A stretch of DNA of 64,000 nt from Kosakonia pseudosacchari (GCF_900184035.1 NZ_FXWP01000010.1:124001-188000); one strand, 5' to 3'. Positions 1-10,021 are shown, numbered from the stretch's first letter. Numbers and translations are program-made. Notes: generated by a model from the letters alone, not told the origin.

Positions 1-76
1 CCACGCCCATAAAACAGACAGGAAAAAGGACGACAAGAGGGGAGCCGGGTTAGTGCATTACTCGCGCGCTCATCTG

Positions 77-511
77 TCAAATTCCTTCTTCGATCTGTTT
101 TTCATCGCGGCAACGCCCCAGTTCATCGGCCAGGCTTGTCAGGCCACGATGGCCGCACTCAAGCGCTTGTGAGCGAAACGCTTCACAACTTAATGCATCC
201 CGTTCAAGTGCCATTTCCAGCAGCAGTTGCAGGTTGGTGCCGGTAATGACTTCACGGTTCGGTTGCTGCATGGCTAAAGTGGACGCGACACGAAATGGCG
301 TGCCGCCCAGTAGATCGGTGAGAAATACCAATCCCTCGTTGCCACTCAGCGTATTGACCGCCTCTTCCAGTTGTTCTGTCAGCAAGGCAGTTGTTGAAGT
401 TTCTGGAAAATCGATAGCGATAAATTGCGATTGCTCACCCAGAATTTGGGTCATTGCTCTTGCCATTCCACTGGCGAAACCACCGTGTCCACAAAGAATA
501 ATTCCCAGCAT
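77..511 (-). CDS. agaF: PTS system EIIA component, mannose family (AgaF-like)
   Basis: A 144-residue cytoplasmic phosphocarrier of the mannose-family PTS. The N-terminus LGIILCGHGGFASGM carries the invariant His of the GHG motif (His9), which takes phosphate from HPr and passes it to an EIIB partner. The later FLTDLLGGTPF segment is also typical of EIIA-Man domains. In E. coli C-type aga operons agaF follows agaE and supports N-acetylgalactosamine uptake. A strong ribosome binding site (AAGGAG) precedes the ATG. Oddly, the EIIB and EIIC/EIID genes it should serve are reduced to relics just upstream, so it has no local partner and may be non-functional or may serve another permease. The family is secure; the present role is unknown. 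Confidence 0.85.
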   Translation of the reverse strand: MLGIILCGHGGFASGMARAMTQILGEQSQFIAIDFPETSTTALLTEQLEEAVNTLSGNEGLVFLTDLLGGTPFRVASTLAMQQPNREVITGTNLQLLLEMALERDALSCEAFRSQALECGHRGLTSLADELGRCRDEKQIEEGI

Positions 512-525
512 CGTGACTCCTTAAT

Positions 526-591
526 TCAGAGAAGGTGTGCAAATTTACCGACAATACCCAGCGCGGCAGACTGCAACAAGCTGATTTCCAT
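526..591 (-). pseudogene. agaW::agaE relic, 21-codon in-frame remnant of PTS EIIC/EIID
   Basis: This tiny open frame begins MEISLLQ, matching the start of the E. coli AgaW EIIC subunit, and keeps a GAGG ribosome binding site. After about 13 codons it runs into GKFAHLL and a stop, which resembles a mannose-family EIID C-terminus (AgaE). It sits exactly where agaW-agaE should lie, between agaV and agaF. I infer that one large deletion removed nearly all of agaW and agaE and left start and stop in frame. The N-terminal match is remembered from E. coli and is good; the C-terminal assignment to AgaE is an inference. Confidence 0.6.
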
Positions 592-600
592 AAGCATGCC

Positions 601-747
601 TCAAAGTAGGGTGAAGATATCCAGCGCGGGCTCTGTCGGCACACCTTGTACAAGTACCGGGTTCGCCCCGGCAAACCCAGCCCACTTCATGCCTGCCGGG
701 CCGTGGAATAAGCACTCATCCATACGGCTTAACATAATGTTTGGCAT
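601..747 (-). pseudogene. agaV relic, PTS EIIB with large in-frame internal deletion
   Basis: A 48-codon frame just downstream of kbaZ. The first ~33 codons (MPNIMLSRMDE...FAGANPVLV) correspond to the start of the ~157-residue AgaV EIIB subunit, and the last ~15 (VQGVPTEPALDIFTLL) correspond to its very end. About 110 internal codons are missing, yet start, stop, frame and ribosome binding site (ACAGGAAA) survive. The phosphorylation-site region, normally RLIHGQV, has become CLFHGPA, so the remnant has also drifted by substitution. It cannot act as an EIIB subunit. Confidence 0.8.
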
Positions 748-759
748 AGTGTTTTCCTG

Positions 760-2055
760 TTAATAGTTATCAAACGAAACGCCCTGACAGGCGGCGTGGT
801 ACTGACGCAGCACGTCCTGAATGTGGTCAATAATCAGCGCGTTGGGCGTTGCGCTCAGCCTGTGTTCACGCACTCTCGCGTACTGGAGCGGCAAGTACTG
901 GCTGATGAGCGGAAGCGGAATGATCTGCTCGGCCAGATTACGTACCAGTCGTGCGTAAGATTCATCAATTTGGCTATCCGGCCAGTAGTAACGCACGCGG
1001 TCTGAATAGCTATAATCCCGCGCCAGGCGGCGGGCATGGCTGTCACCGTGATAATGGCTTTGCCAGTACTCAGGACGGTCAAGCATGACATTTTCCAGCA
1101 CATGACGAAGATCGGAACAGGCGCGGGCGGGAAGCAGTTCCTCTTCGATCGCCGCCAGGGCGAACAGCGCCTCGCGCAAGGCGAAGGTGAGCGCCGGGCC
1201 AACTTTCAAAACAGCAAAGTGATCGTGAACCAACTGACGCAGTGCCTGAGGCGTCTGGTAATCCGTAGAGTGGGCTTCAAACACCAGTGTCGGCTGATCT
1301 TCAACCATTTTGCTCAGGGCGCTGGCTTTGTGTGGCTGGTAATCCACGACCTGGCTGTTATCAAATTCAACGCCAGGCTGGACCACCAGCGCGATGATGC
1401 GTGGCCAGATGTTGCTTAGCCCCTGGCGTTCAAATGCGATGCGATGTGCCTGTAACGTGGCGCGCGCGGCATCGGGTGAGGTAACGGCAAGTTCGGCCAG
1501 CGTCTCGTGGGCACCACCAGGAACGGGAACTTCAGTGCCGATGACGTAGACCAAATCGCTTTCACCCGATTGCGCGATGCAGGCCGCTTCCGCCACTTGT
1601 GCCAGCCTTGCGGCGCGTGTCGCTACAATCTCATCGGTAAGCGGCGTGGGATCGTCGGCGCACGACATGCTGCAATCGAGATGGATTTTTTTGAAACCCG
1701 CCGTGACGTAATGCTTAATCAGCTCTTCAGCATGCAACATGGCTTCGGATGCGGGTAACGTTTGCCAGCGATTCGGGCCAAGATGATCGCCCCCCAAAAT
1801 CAACTGCGCGCGTGGGAAGTTCAGCTTATCGGCAAGCTGGCAAACGAAAGCGTGAAACTGCGCCGGTGTCATGCCGGTGTAGCCGCCAAATTGATCGACC
1901 TGATTTGATGTCGCTTCAATGAGTAAGGGATGGTGATGAGCGGCGGCAAAGCGGATTGCGGCTTCTAACACCAGGGGATGGGCAGAACAAACGGCGTAGA
2001 TCCCTTTCTTGTCGCCCTCTTTGTGGTGCTTTATCAGCGCGGTAAGATGTTTCAC
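760..2055 (-). CDS. kbaZ: D-tagatose-1,6-bisphosphate aldolase subunit KbaZ/AgaZ
   Basis: A 431-residue protein of the GatZ/KbaZ family. In E. coli KbaZ is the non-catalytic subunit needed for stability and full activity of the class II aldolase KbaY, which splits tagatose-1,6-bisphosphate into glyceraldehyde-3-phosphate and dihydroxyacetone phosphate. The TIM-barrel signatures [10 protein letters not shown] and HLDCSMSC are present and the length fits the family (~426). It is the first gene of the leftward aga operon, divergent from agaR, with AgaR-type operators between them. It appears intact although the PTS genes behind it have been deleted. KbaY is not in the window. Confidence 0.9.
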   Translation of the reverse strand: MKHLTALIKHHKEGDKKGIYAVCSAHPLVLEAAIRFAAAHHHPLLIEATSNQVDQFGGYTGMTPAQFHAFVCQLADKLNFPRAQLILGGDHLGPNRWQTLPASEAMLHAEELIKHYVTAGFKKIHLDCSMSCADDPTPLTDEIVATRAARLAQVAEAACIAQSGESDLVYVIGTEVPVPGGAHETLAELAVTSPDAARATLQAHRIAFERQGLSNIWPRIIALVVQPGVEFDNSQVVDYQPHKASALSKMVEDQPTLVFEAHSTDYQTPQALRQLVHDHFAVLKVGPALTFALREALFALAAIEEELLPARACSDLRHVLENVMLDRPEYWQSHYHGDSHARRLARDYSYSDRVRYYWPDSQIDESYARLVRNLAEQIIPLPLISQYLPLQYARVREHRLSATPNALIIDHIQDVLRQYHAACQGVSFDNY

Positions 2056-2087
2056 TTTCCTCTTCCTCTTAGCATTATTAGGTTTGT

Positions 2088-2115
2088 TTCTTTCGTTTTG
2101 TTTTCTTTCATCCTG
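2088..2115 (+). promoter_or_regulatory. Probable AgaR operator near kbaZ
   Basis: A pyrimidine-rich run of TTTC/TTTT repeats (TTTCGTTTTG then TTTTCTTTCA) fits the known AgaR recognition pattern TTTCRTTTYRTTTYNYTT almost without mismatch. It lies about 35-60 bp upstream of the kbaZ start, placed to repress the aga operon. Confidence 0.6.
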
Positions 2116-2261
2116 ATTGATGTTGTCTTAAAAATAAAATGAAAGATAATGCTTTTCCGATCTGTTTCACAAAACAAACATAATGAAAGGTTCTTGCCGG
2201 TGCTTTCCGAAAGCAACTTGCCATCTCACGCTTGCATTCCTTCTGAAGTCAGGTTTAATAA

Positions 2262-2288
2262 GTAAATCGAAATGAAACGAAAGTTCAG
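2262..2288 (-). promoter_or_regulatory. Probable AgaR operator near agaR
   Basis: Read on the minus strand this is CTTTCGTTTCATTTCGATTT, again fitting the AgaR pattern. It lies just upstream of the agaR start and would give autoregulation. Between this site and the kbaZ-proximal one the intergenic DNA is AT-rich and holds no gene. Confidence 0.6.
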
Positions 2289-2302
2289 TTAAAGGATTAC
2301 TT

Positions 2303-3112
2303 ATGGCCAGCACCAGTTCCTCACCCGAAAAGCGCACTATCGGTACGAGCGAAAGGCGTGAGCAGATCATCCAGCGGCTACGGCAGCAGGGAAGCGTTCA
2401 GGTTAATGATTTATCTCTTCTTTTTGGTGTATCCACCGTCACCATCCGTAACGATCTCGCTTTCCTGGAAAAACAGGGAATTGCCGTGCGTGCGTATGGC
2501 GGGGCGCTTATTTGTGATGGCAACGCACCAGCAACCGAGCCTTCTGTTGAAGACAAAAGCGCGTTAAATACCGGGCTGAAGCGGGGGATTGCGCTTGCGG
2601 CGGCTGAAATGATAAAGCCAGGGCATCGCGTTATTCTCGACTCGGGAACCACAACCTATGAAATTGCGCGCATGATGAAGCAACATCAGGACGTAATTGT
2701 GATGACGAATGGGATGAACGTCGCGAATGCATTGCTCGATGCTGAAGGGGTCGAGTTGCTGATGACAGGAGGACACTTGCGCCGTCAGTCGCAGTCTTTT
2801 TATGGCGATCAGGCGGAGCAATCATTACAGAATTACCATTTCGATATCCTTTTTCTCGGCGTCGATGCTATCGATCTTGAACGCGGTGTCAGCACGCATA
2901 ACGAAGATGAGGCGCGGCTGAACCGACGGATGTGCGAAGTCGCTGAGCGCATTGTCGTAGTAACTGATTCCAGCAAGTTTAACCGTTTGAGTTTGCACAA
3001 AATTATCGATACGCAACGGATTGATATGATCATTACGGATGAAGGCATTCCGGCGGAAAGCCTGCACGGGTTGCAGAAAAGCGGGATCGACGTGCTGCTG
3101 GTGAAACAATAA
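2303..3112 (+). CDS. agaR: DeoR-family transcriptional repressor AgaR
   Basis: A 269-residue DeoR-family repressor. The N-terminal winged helix-turn-helix (about residues 18-72) includes the family signature [21 protein letters not shown] and the recognition region [15 protein letters not shown]. The C-terminal DeoR sensor domain carries [12 protein letters not shown] and the LGVDAID segment. In E. coli AgaR represses the aga/gam operons and senses amino-sugar phosphates. It is divergent from kbaZ and intact, so the locus has kept its regulator although most transport genes are gone. Confidence 0.9.
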   Translation: MASTSSSPEKRTIGTSERREQIIQRLRQQGSVQVNDLSLLFGVSTVTIRNDLAFLEKQGIAVRAYGGALICDGNAPATEPSVEDKSALNTGLKRGIALAAAEMIKPGHRVILDSGTTTYEIARMMKQHQDVIVMTNGMNVANALLDAEGVELLMTGGHLRRQSQSFYGDQAEQSLQNYHFDILFLGVDAIDLERGVSTHNEDEARLNRRMCEVAERIVVVTDSSKFNRLSLHKIIDTQRIDMIITDEGIPAESLHGLQKSGIDVLLVKQ

Positions 3113-3138
3113 AAAAAAGCATGGCCGCAGCCATGCTT
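3111..3138. terminator. Bidirectional terminator between agaR and garD
   Basis: The stem AAGCATGGC/GCCATGCTT with a CGCA loop follows the agaR stop codon. A run of eight A on the plus strand just before it gives a U-tract for leftward transcription from garD. Confidence 0.75.
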
Positions 3139-3169
3139 AAGGTTGAGGTTTACTGCTTTCTTATAAAAA

Positions 3170-4741
3170 TCAGGTCACCGGAGCCGGGTTAAACACCGCC
3201 AGTTGGTTGTGCAGGCCCCATTGATCCGAGAAGGTTTTCTTACGGCCGCTGGCGACATCCAGAATGAAGTGGAACAGTTTCCAGCCCACATCCTCAATCG
3301 TCTCTTCGCCTGTGGCGATCGTCCCGGCGTTGATATCCATTAAGTCATACCAGCGGTTCGCCAGCTCGGTACGCGTCGCCATCTTAATTACCGGCACCGC
3401 AACCAGGCCGTAAGGCGTACCGCGACCGGTGGTGAAGACCTGCACAGTAATCCCGGAAGAGACTTGTTGCGTCCCACACACGAAGTCACTCGCCGGGGTT
3501 GCCGCGTAAATCAGGCCACGTTTGGTCGGGCGTTGACCGGGAGAGAGCACTTCAGAAATGGCGCTCTTACCGGATTTCGCAATGGAGCCCAGCGCTTTTT
3601 CGACCACGTTCGCCAGGCCGCCTTTTTTGTTCCCCGGAGAAGGGTTGGCGCTGCGGTCGGTTTTGCCCATATCGAGGTAGTTATCGTACCAGGCCATCTC
3701 TTCCAGCAGGCGTTTGCCCACTTCTTCGTTAATGGCGCGCGGCGTCAGTAAGTGGATCGCGTCGCGAACTTCGGTCACTTCAGAGAACATCACCGTGCCG
3801 CCGCAGCGAATAATCAGGTCCGATGCAAAACCAACCGCCGGGTTAGCGGTGACGCCGGAGAAGGCATCGCTGCCGCCGCACTGCATGCCGACAACCAGTT
3901 CGGAAGCCGGGCAAGTTTCACGTTTGCGCTGATTAAGCTTCACCAGGTGACGCTCCGCCACCTGCAGAATGTCATCCACCATGGAGCGGAAACCGACATG
4001 GTGCTCATCCTGCAAACGCACGATGCTGGCGCTGTCGACCGGAATGGCCTGCACATCTTCAGTGCCCTGCAGCAGGCGCTCCGGTTGTAATTTTTCACAA
4101 CCGAGACCAATCACCATCACTTCACCGCCAAAGTTCGGGTTCAGCGCGAGGTTGTGAATGGTACGAATCGGGATCACCGCAGCCGGGGCATTAATCGCCA
4201 CGCCGCAGCCATACAGGTGGTTCAGACCCACAACGCCGTCGACATTCGGGTATTTTGGCAGCAGGTCGCGTTCGATAATCTTCACCACATAATCGACAAC
4301 ACCGGCCACACAATGCACGCTGGTGGTGATGCCCAGCAGGTTCTTGGTGCCGACGCTACCGTCCGCATTGCGGTAGCCTTCAAAGGTGTAACCTTCCAGC
4401 GGCGGCAGTGGCTCTGGCACTTTGGTCGCCAGCGGCAGCGTATTCAGCGGCGGTGCTTTCGGCAGCTCGACCATGGATTCATCAATCCAGCTACCGCGTG
4501 CAATGTCGCGTACAGCGTAACCAATGACTTCGCCGTAACGTACGATTTCACCGTGTTGGGGAATATCGACCAGCGCCACTTTATGGCCTTGCGGAATATG
4601 CTCAATAAGCTCAAGTCCATCCGGAAAACGGGTTCCCGCTTTTAAGCCATTGTCATTAACGATGATCGCGACATTATCCGTGTCGTGTACCTTAATATAA
4701 AACGCCCCTGGCGGTTGCTGTCTAATTTCAATGTCGGACAT
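3170..4741 (-). CDS. garD: Galactarate dehydratase GarD
   Basis: A 523-residue protein, the same length as E. coli GarD. It dehydrates galactarate (mucic acid) to 5-keto-4-deoxy-D-glucarate, the first committed step of the pathway. An N-terminal SAF-like domain (about residues 10-95) is followed by the large UxaA/GarD catalytic domain with [31 protein letters not shown] and STGRGTPYG segments. Cys and His residues in these motifs bind the catalytic metal. It is divergent from garPLRK, the usual enterobacterial arrangement, and is a paralogue of the altronate dehydratase uxaA at 23.5 kb. Confidence 0.95.
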   Translation of the reverse strand: MSDIEIRQQPPGAFYIKVHDTDNVAIIVNDNGLKAGTRFPDGLELIEHIPQGHKVALVDIPQHGEIVRYGEVIGYAVRDIARGSWIDESMVELPKAPPLNTLPLATKVPEPLPPLEGYTFEGYRNADGSVGTKNLLGITTSVHCVAGVVDYVVKIIERDLLPKYPNVDGVVGLNHLYGCGVAINAPAAVIPIRTIHNLALNPNFGGEVMVIGLGCEKLQPERLLQGTEDVQAIPVDSASIVRLQDEHHVGFRSMVDDILQVAERHLVKLNQRKRETCPASELVVGMQCGGSDAFSGVTANPAVGFASDLIIRCGGTVMFSEVTEVRDAIHLLTPRAINEEVGKRLLEEMAWYDNYLDMGKTDRSANPSPGNKKGGLANVVEKALGSIAKSGKSAISEVLSPGQRPTKRGLIYAATPASDFVCGTQQVSSGITVQVFTTGRGTPYGLVAVPVIKMATRTELANRWYDLMDINAGTIATGEETIEDVGWKLFHFILDVASGRKKTFSDQWGLHNQLAVFNPAPVT

Positions 4742-4872
4742 TGTTAAGTAATCTCCAGCTAACTGTACGATGCATTACTCAATAAAAAGAGGAACCATTC
4801 TTTATTCTGTAATTAATATCAGAAAGAAAAATCTCATTTGCTGAAATAAGAATGTCAGGAGTTTAAATAATA

Positions 4873-4894
4873 AAATGTGATCTACATCACTTAT
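4873..4894. promoter_or_regulatory. CRP binding site in the garD/garP intergenic region
   Basis: TGTGA-TCTACA-TCACT closely matches the CRP consensus TGTGA-N6-TCACA and is embedded in flanking A/T. It lies between the divergent garD and garP genes and suggests catabolite control of galactarate use. Confidence 0.65.
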
Positions 4895-4923
4895 TATTGT
4901 GATCTCCCGTCTGGCGGGGCTGT

Positions 4924-4946
4924 CTAATGCAAGATCTGTGCATTAG
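4924..4946. promoter_or_regulatory. Perfect inverted repeat in the garD/garP intergenic region
   Basis: Arms CTAATGCA and TGCATTAG are perfect 8-bp complements separated by 7 bp. The 422-bp divergent region (4742-5163) contains no gene. This palindrome is a plausible operator, possibly for the sugar-diacid activator CdaR, but I do not know that consensus well enough to assign it. Confidence 0.4.
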
Positions 4947-5163
4947 CGCCCAGGTGTATGTGCATATGCTCAAAATATTCTTTTTGTAAAAGGTTAAAAT
5001 TGAGCAACTCTCCAGTGTATGACATCATGGCGCTGATTATACTGAGAGCTAATAAAATCGAAGTGCCAATTATCTGATATTAGTTTCGGGTGCTTAAATA
5101 AAATCAGATAAGAAACATCACAATAATTATATTTTAAAGTTAGCGGTGCCAGAGGAAATTAAA

Positions 5164-6498
5164 ATGACTGTTGAACATGCCGTTGAAACAAAACGGGGCT
5201 TACCCACCCGTTATTTAATTTTGCTGATTATATTTATTGTTACTGCTGTGAATTATGCCGACCGCGCTACGCTGTCGATTGCCGGGACAGAGGTGGCGAA
5301 AGAGCTGCAACTTGATTCTGTCTCGATGGGCTATATTTTTTCGGCATTCGGTTGGGCGTACCTGCTGATGCAAATCCCTGGCGGCTGGCTGCTTGACCGC
5401 TTCGGTTCTAAAAAAGTCTACACATACAGCCTCTTTTTCTGGTCGCTCTTCACCTTCCTGCAAGGCTTTGTTGATGTTTTCCCGATCGCCTGGGCCGGGA
5501 TTTCGATGTTTTTCATGCGCTTTATGCTCGGCTTCTCCGAAGCGCCCTCATTTCCGGCGAACGCCCGCATTGTTGCGGCCTGGTTCCCGGCAAAAGAGCG
5601 CGGTACGGCGTCGGCGATTTTTAACTCCGCGCAATATTTCTCGCTGGCGCTGTTCTCTCCGTTGCTGGGCTGGTTGACCTTCGCCTGGGGTTGGGAACAT
5701 GTGTTTACCGTGATGGGCGCGATCGGTTTTGTGTTGACCTTCGCCTGGGTGAAATTTGTCCACAACCCGACTGACCATCCGCGTATGTCCCGCGAAGAGC
5801 TGGAGTACATCGAGCAAAATGGCGCGGTCGTGGATATGGACCACAAAAAAACGGACGACAGTAAAAATGCTGGTCCGAAAATGGATTACATCAAGCAACT
5901 GTTGTGCAACCGCATGATGCTTGGCGTGTTTTTTGGTCAGTACTTCCTGAACACGATTACCTGGTTCTTCCTGACCTGGTTCCCGATTTATCTGGTGCAG
6001 GAAAAAGGCATGTCGATCCTGAAAGTCGGGTTTGTTGCCTCCATTCCGGCGCTGTGTGGTTTTGTCGGTGGCGTGCTGGGCGGATTTTTCTCTGATTACC
6101 TGATTAAGCGCGGTTCCTCGCTGACCGTCGCGCGTAAATTCCCTATCGTGGTCGGCATGTTACTGGCTTCAAGCATCATTCTGTGTAACTACACCGATAA
6201 CACTGCACTGGTTGTTGCACTGATGGCGCTGGCGTTCTTCGGGAAAGGTTTTGGCGCCCTGGGCTGGCCGGTTATTTCTGATGTCGCGCCGAAAGAGATT
6301 GTGGGTCTGTGCGGTGGTGTATTCAACGTGTTCGGTAACGTGGCTTCTATCGTGACGCCGCTGGTTATCGGATACATGGTTAAAGAGTTGCATTCTTTCA
6401 ACGGTGCGTTGGTGTTCGTAGGCTGTTCGGCGCTGATGATGATGGTCTGCTATCTGTTCGTGGTTGGCGACATCAAACGTATGGAACTGAAGAAATAA
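5164..6498 (+). CDS. garP: Galactarate/glucarate/glycerate MFS transporter GarP
   Basis: A 444-residue proton-coupled permease of the anion:cation symporter (ACS) family in the inner membrane, with twelve predicted helices. The segment [14 protein letters not shown] in helix 1 and [18 protein letters not shown] are hallmarks of the GarP/GudP/ExuT group. I chose the ATG at 5164 because AGAGGA lies directly upstream and the length then equals E. coli GarP; a GTG 18 bp earlier would place the ribosome site inside the gene. First gene of garPLRK. Confidence 0.93.
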   Translation: MTVEHAVETKRGLPTRYLILLIIFIVTAVNYADRATLSIAGTEVAKELQLDSVSMGYIFSAFGWAYLLMQIPGGWLLDRFGSKKVYTYSLFFWSLFTFLQGFVDVFPIAWAGISMFFMRFMLGFSEAPSFPANARIVAAWFPAKERGTASAIFNSAQYFSLALFSPLLGWLTFAWGWEHVFTVMGAIGFVLTFAWVKFVHNPTDHPRMSREELEYIEQNGAVVDMDHKKTDDSKNAGPKMDYIKQLLCNRMMLGVFFGQYFLNTITWFFLTWFPIYLVQEKGMSILKVGFVASIPALCGFVGGVLGGFFSDYLIKRGSSLTVARKFPIVVGMLLASSIILCNYTDNTALVVALMALAFFGKGFGALGWPVISDVAPKEIVGLCGGVFNVFGNVASIVTPLVIGYMVKELHSFNGALVFVGCSALMMMVCYLFVVGDIKRMELKK

Positions 6499-6523
6499 GC
6501 AACAACTCATTAAGGTACAAAAG

Positions 6524-7294
6524 ATGAATAACGATATCTTCCCAAACAAATTCAAGGCCGCGCTGGCGGCCCAACAGATTCAAATCGGTTGTTGGTCTGC
6601 GCTGGGTAGTCATATTAGCACTGAAGTTCTGGGCCTGGCGGGCTTCGACTGGCTGCTGCTGGACGGCGAACACGCCCCAAACGACGTGCTCACTTTTGTA
6701 CCGCAATTAATGGCATTAAAGGGCAGCGTTAGCGCACCGGTGGTACGGGTTCCGACCAACGATCCGGTGATTATCAAGCGCCTGCTGGATATCGGTTTCT
6801 ATAACTTCCTGATCCCATTCGTCGAAACCGAAGAAGAAGCGGTGAACGCCGTGGCGGCGACCCGCTATCCGCCGGAAGGCATTCGCGGTGTCTCTGTTTC
6901 GCACCGCGCCAATATGTTTGGCACCGTGCCGGATTACTTCCGCCAGTCCAACGCCAACATCACCATTCTGGTACAGATCGAAAGCCAGGCGGGCGTGGAT
7001 AACCTCGACGCCATTCTGGCGACCGACGGCGTAGACGGGGTGTTTGTTGGCCCGAGCGATCTGGCTGCCACACTGGGTTATATCGGTAATGCCGCGCACC
7101 CGGAAGTGCAGCGCACCATTCAACACATTTTTGCGCGCGCCAAAGCGCACAACAAACCGAGCGGTATTCTGGCGCCGGTTGAAGCCGACGCACGCCGCTA
7201 CCTCGAATGGGGCGCGACCGTGGTGGCCGTTGGCAGCGACCTTGGTGTGTTCCGCTCAGCCACGCAGAAGCTGGCCGACACCTTTAAGAAATAA
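6524..7294 (+). CDS. garL: 5-keto-4-deoxy-D-glucarate aldolase GarL
   Basis: A 256-residue class II aldolase of the HpcH/HpaI family. It cleaves 5-keto-4-deoxy-D-glucarate to pyruvate and tartronate semialdehyde. The metal-binding and substrate regions [13 protein letters not shown] and [13 protein letters not shown] are visible, as is [14 protein letters not shown]. Same length as the E. coli enzyme. It starts 25 bp after garP and feeds tartronate semialdehyde to garR next door. Confidence 0.94.
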   Translation: MNNDIFPNKFKAALAAQQIQIGCWSALGSHISTEVLGLAGFDWLLLDGEHAPNDVLTFVPQLMALKGSVSAPVVRVPTNDPVIIKRLLDIGFYNFLIPFVETEEEAVNAVAATRYPPEGIRGVSVSHRANMFGTVPDYFRQSNANITILVQIESQAGVDNLDAILATDGVDGVFVGPSDLAATLGYIGNAAHPEVQRTIQHIFARAKAHNKPSGILAPVEADARRYLEWGATVVAVGSDLGVFRSATQKLADTFKK

Positions 7295-7325
7295 TCAAAC
7301 CACCATTAAAGAGAGAGACGCAATT

Positions 7326-8216
7326 ATGACGATGAAAGTTGGTTTCATTGGCCTGGGTATCATGGGTAAACCAATGAGTAAAAACCTCATTAAAGCTGGT
7401 TACTCACTGGTGGTCGTGGACCGTAACCAGGACGCCGTGGCTGAAGTGATTGCCGCAGGCGCTGAAGCCGTAACCAGCGCGAAAGCCGTTGCTGAGCAGT
7501 GCGATGTGATCATCACCATGCTGCCAAATTCCCCGCACGTAAAAGAGGTGGCATTGGGCGAGGGCGGCATCATTGAAGGCGCGAAACCGGGGACGGTGCT
7601 GATCGACATGAGCTCTATTGCTCCGCTGGCCAGCCGTGAGATCAGCGACGCGCTGAAAGCGAAAGGTATCGACATGCTCGACGCGCCGGTGAGCGGCGGT
7701 GAACCGAAGGCCATCGACGGCACGCTGTCCGTGATGGTGGGCGGTGACAAAGCGATTTTCGACAAATATTACGATCTGCTGAAAGCAATGGCGGGTTCTG
7801 TGGTGCACACCGGTGACATCGGTGCGGGCAACGTGACCAAACTGGCAAACCAGGTGATCGTGGCGCTGAACATTGCGGCGATGTCCGAAGCGCTGACGCT
7901 GGCGACCAAAGCGGGCGTGAACCCGGATCTGGTCTACCAGGCAATTCGCGGTGGTCTGGCGGGCAGCACCGTGCTGGATGCGAAAGCGCCGATGGTGATG
8001 GATCGCAACTTCAAACCGGGTTTCCGTATTGATCTGCACATCAAAGATCTCTCCAACGCACTGGATACCTCGCACGGCGTGGGCGCGCAGTTGCCGCTGA
8101 CCGCCGCCGTGATGGAGATGATGCAGGCGTTGCGTGCTGACGGTCTGGGCAATGCCGACCACAGCGCGCTGGCATGCTACTACGAGAAACTGGCGAAGAT
8201 CGAAGTGACTCGTTAA
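7326..8216 (+). CDS. garR: Tartronate semialdehyde reductase GarR
   Basis: A 296-residue NAD(P)-dependent beta-hydroxyacid dehydrogenase that reduces tartronate semialdehyde to D-glycerate. The N-terminal Rossmann motif is GFIGLGIMGKPM, the substrate-binding DAPVSGGEP follows near residue 120, and the catalytic Lys lies in GNVTKLANQ. The ATG at 7326 follows an AGAGAGA ribosome site; the frame stays open far upstream inside garL but without homology. Middle gene of garPLRK. Confidence 0.94.
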   Translation: MTMKVGFIGLGIMGKPMSKNLIKAGYSLVVVDRNQDAVAEVIAAGAEAVTSAKAVAEQCDVIITMLPNSPHVKEVALGEGGIIEGAKPGTVLIDMSSIAPLASREISDALKAKGIDMLDAPVSGGEPKAIDGTLSVMVGGDKAIFDKYYDLLKAMAGSVVHTGDIGAGNVTKLANQVIVALNIAAMSEALTLATKAGVNPDLVYQAIRGGLAGSTVLDAKAPMVMDRNFKPGFRIDLHIKDLSNALDTSHGVGAQLPLTAAVMEMMQALRADGLGNADHSALACYYEKLAKIEVTR

Positions 8217-8220
8217 TCAA

Positions 8221-8242
8221 AAGGGCGCGGCGCTGCGCCCTT
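8221..8242 (+). terminator. GC-rich hairpin between garR and garK
   Basis: The 8-bp stem AAGGGCGC/GCGCCCTT with a 6-base loop begins just after the garR stop. It lacks a U-tract, so it may act as a partial terminator or RNA-stability element within the operon. Confidence 0.4.
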
Positions 8243-8319
8243 GACTCCTTATTTATCCATCTCTTCAGGCCGCTGTTGGCCTGAAGGGGGAAGTGCGCGG
8301 CACTATCAGGCTCACAACT

Positions 8320-9465
8320 ATGAAAATCGTAATCGCCCCAGACTCTTATAAAGAAAGCCTGTCAGCTACCGAAGTAGCGCAGGCGATAGAAAAAGGATTT
8401 CGGGAAATTTTCCCGGATGCTCAATACGTTTCCGTTCCGGTCGCGGATGGTGGCGAAGGTACGGTTGAAGCCATGATTGCCGCCACGAATGGCACGGTGC
8501 ACACCGCGAGCGTCACTGGACCGCTGGGTAAACATGTTGAAGCTTGCTGGGGGATGTCTGGCGACGGAAAAACCGCGTTTATTGAAATGGCGGCGGCGAG
8601 CGGACTGATGCTTGTTCCACCTGAATTACGTAACCCTTTGATTACCACTTCGCGCGGCACCGGGGAACTTATTTTGCACGCGCTGGAGCAGGGGGCGACC
8701 ACGATTATTATTGGCATTGGCGGTAGCGCGACTAACGACGGCGGCGCGGGTATGGTGCAGGCGCTGGGCGCGAAACTGACCGATGCGAACGGGACGGAAA
8801 TCGGCTACGGCGGCGGTAGCCTGATAAGCCTGAACGGCATTGATATTTCCGGGCTCGATCCGCGTTTGCAGCACTGTACGCTGCGTGTTGCCTGCGATGT
8901 CACTAATCCGCTGATCGGTGAGCAGGGCGCATCACGCATTTTTGGCCCGCAAAAAGGGGCGACGGAAGCGTTGATTGTCGAGCTGGATCGCAACCTGAGC
9001 CATTTCGCCGATGTCATTAAAAAATCACTGCGCGTGGATGTGAAAAACGTGCCGGGCTCCGGCGCAGCGGGCGGGATGGGCGCGGCATTGATGGCTTTTC
9101 TCGGCGCGGAATTGCGCAGCGGCATTGAGATTGTGACGCAGGCGCTCAATCTTGAAGAGCATATTCACGATTGCACACTGGTAGTGACCGGCGAAGGGCG
9201 CATCGACAGCCAGAGTATCCACGGCAAAGTGCCGGTGGGCGTGGCGCATGTCGCCAAAAAATATCACAAGCCGGTGATCGGTATCGCCGGGAGTTTGACC
9301 AGCGATGTGGGCGTGGTTCACCAGTACGGCATTGACGCGGTATTTAGCGTGCTGAGCAGCATCGGTACGCTGGAAGAGGCGTTTCGCGGCGCATTTGACA
9401 ATATTTATCGCGCGTCGCGCAATATCGCCGCCACCTTGCAGGTGGGAATGTTGACGGAAGGGTGA
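8320..9465 (+). CDS. garK: Glycerate 2-kinase GarK
   Basis: A 381-residue glycerate kinase (GckA/GarK family 1) that phosphorylates D-glycerate to 2-phosphoglycerate, which enters glycolysis. It begins MKIVIAPDSYKESLSA, the family N-terminus, and contains VADGGEGTVEA, GIGGSATNDGGAG and VTGEGRIDSQS. The ATG at 8320 gives the E. coli length. It ends the gar operon about 100 bp after garR. Its stop codon overlaps the -35 hexamer of the rnpB promoter. Confidence 0.94.
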   Translation: MKIVIAPDSYKESLSATEVAQAIEKGFREIFPDAQYVSVPVADGGEGTVEAMIAATNGTVHTASVTGPLGKHVEACWGMSGDGKTAFIEMAAASGLMLVPPELRNPLITTSRGTGELILHALEQGATTIIIGIGGSATNDGGAGMVQALGAKLTDANGTEIGYGGGSLISLNGIDISGLDPRLQHCTLRVACDVTNPLIGEQGASRIFGPQKGATEALIVELDRNLSHFADVIKKSLRVDVKNVPGSGAAGGMGAALMAFLGAELRSGIEIVTQALNLEEHIHDCTLVVTGEGRIDSQSIHGKVPVGVAHVAKKYHKPVIGIAGSLTSDVGVVHQYGIDAVFSVLSSIGTLEEAFRGAFDNIYRASRNIAATLQVGMLTEG

Positions 9466-9490
9466 CAGGCGCAAGCAAACCCTCTATACT
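9462..9490 (+). promoter_or_regulatory. rnpB promoter
   Basis: GTGACA (9462-9467) and TATACT (9485-9490) are separated by 17 bp, and the RNA start expected from E. coli lies 8 bp downstream at 9498. The -35 hexamer shares its bases with the garK stop codon. Confidence 0.75.
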
Positions 9491-9497
9491 GCGCGCC

Positions 9498-9874
<377 letters not shown>

Positions 9875-9884
9875 CTATTCAGGT

Positions 9885-9909
9885 AAAACCCCGCTTCGGC
9901 GGGGTTTTT
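9885..9909 (+). terminator. rnpB terminator T1 (repeat copy 1)
   Basis: The stem CCCCGC/GCGGGG with a TTCG tetraloop is followed by TTTTT, a textbook intrinsic terminator just after the mature RNA end. Confidence 0.9.
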
Positions 9910-9996
9910 GCTTTCTGGTGCAGGCAAGATGAATGACTGTCCACTCCGCTTTCGATGAAAGAACGCGGCTTACCGGCCAGTTTCGACTATTCAGGT

Positions 9997-10021
9997 AAAA
10001 CCCCGCTTCGGCGGGGTTTTT
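9997..10021 (+). terminator. rnpB terminator T2 (repeat copy 2)
   Basis: Identical CCCCGC-TTCG-GCGGGG-TTTTT element, exactly 112 bp after the first. Confidence 0.88.

Noticed and set aside
50-73. Seven-codon frame MSARVMH after agaF as a third aga relic
   Set aside because: Too short to compare with agaA or any other gene; nothing supports it beyond its position.
5146-5163. GTG start for garP
   Set aside because: It would place the AGAGGA ribosome site inside the gene and add six residues absent from E. coli GarP.
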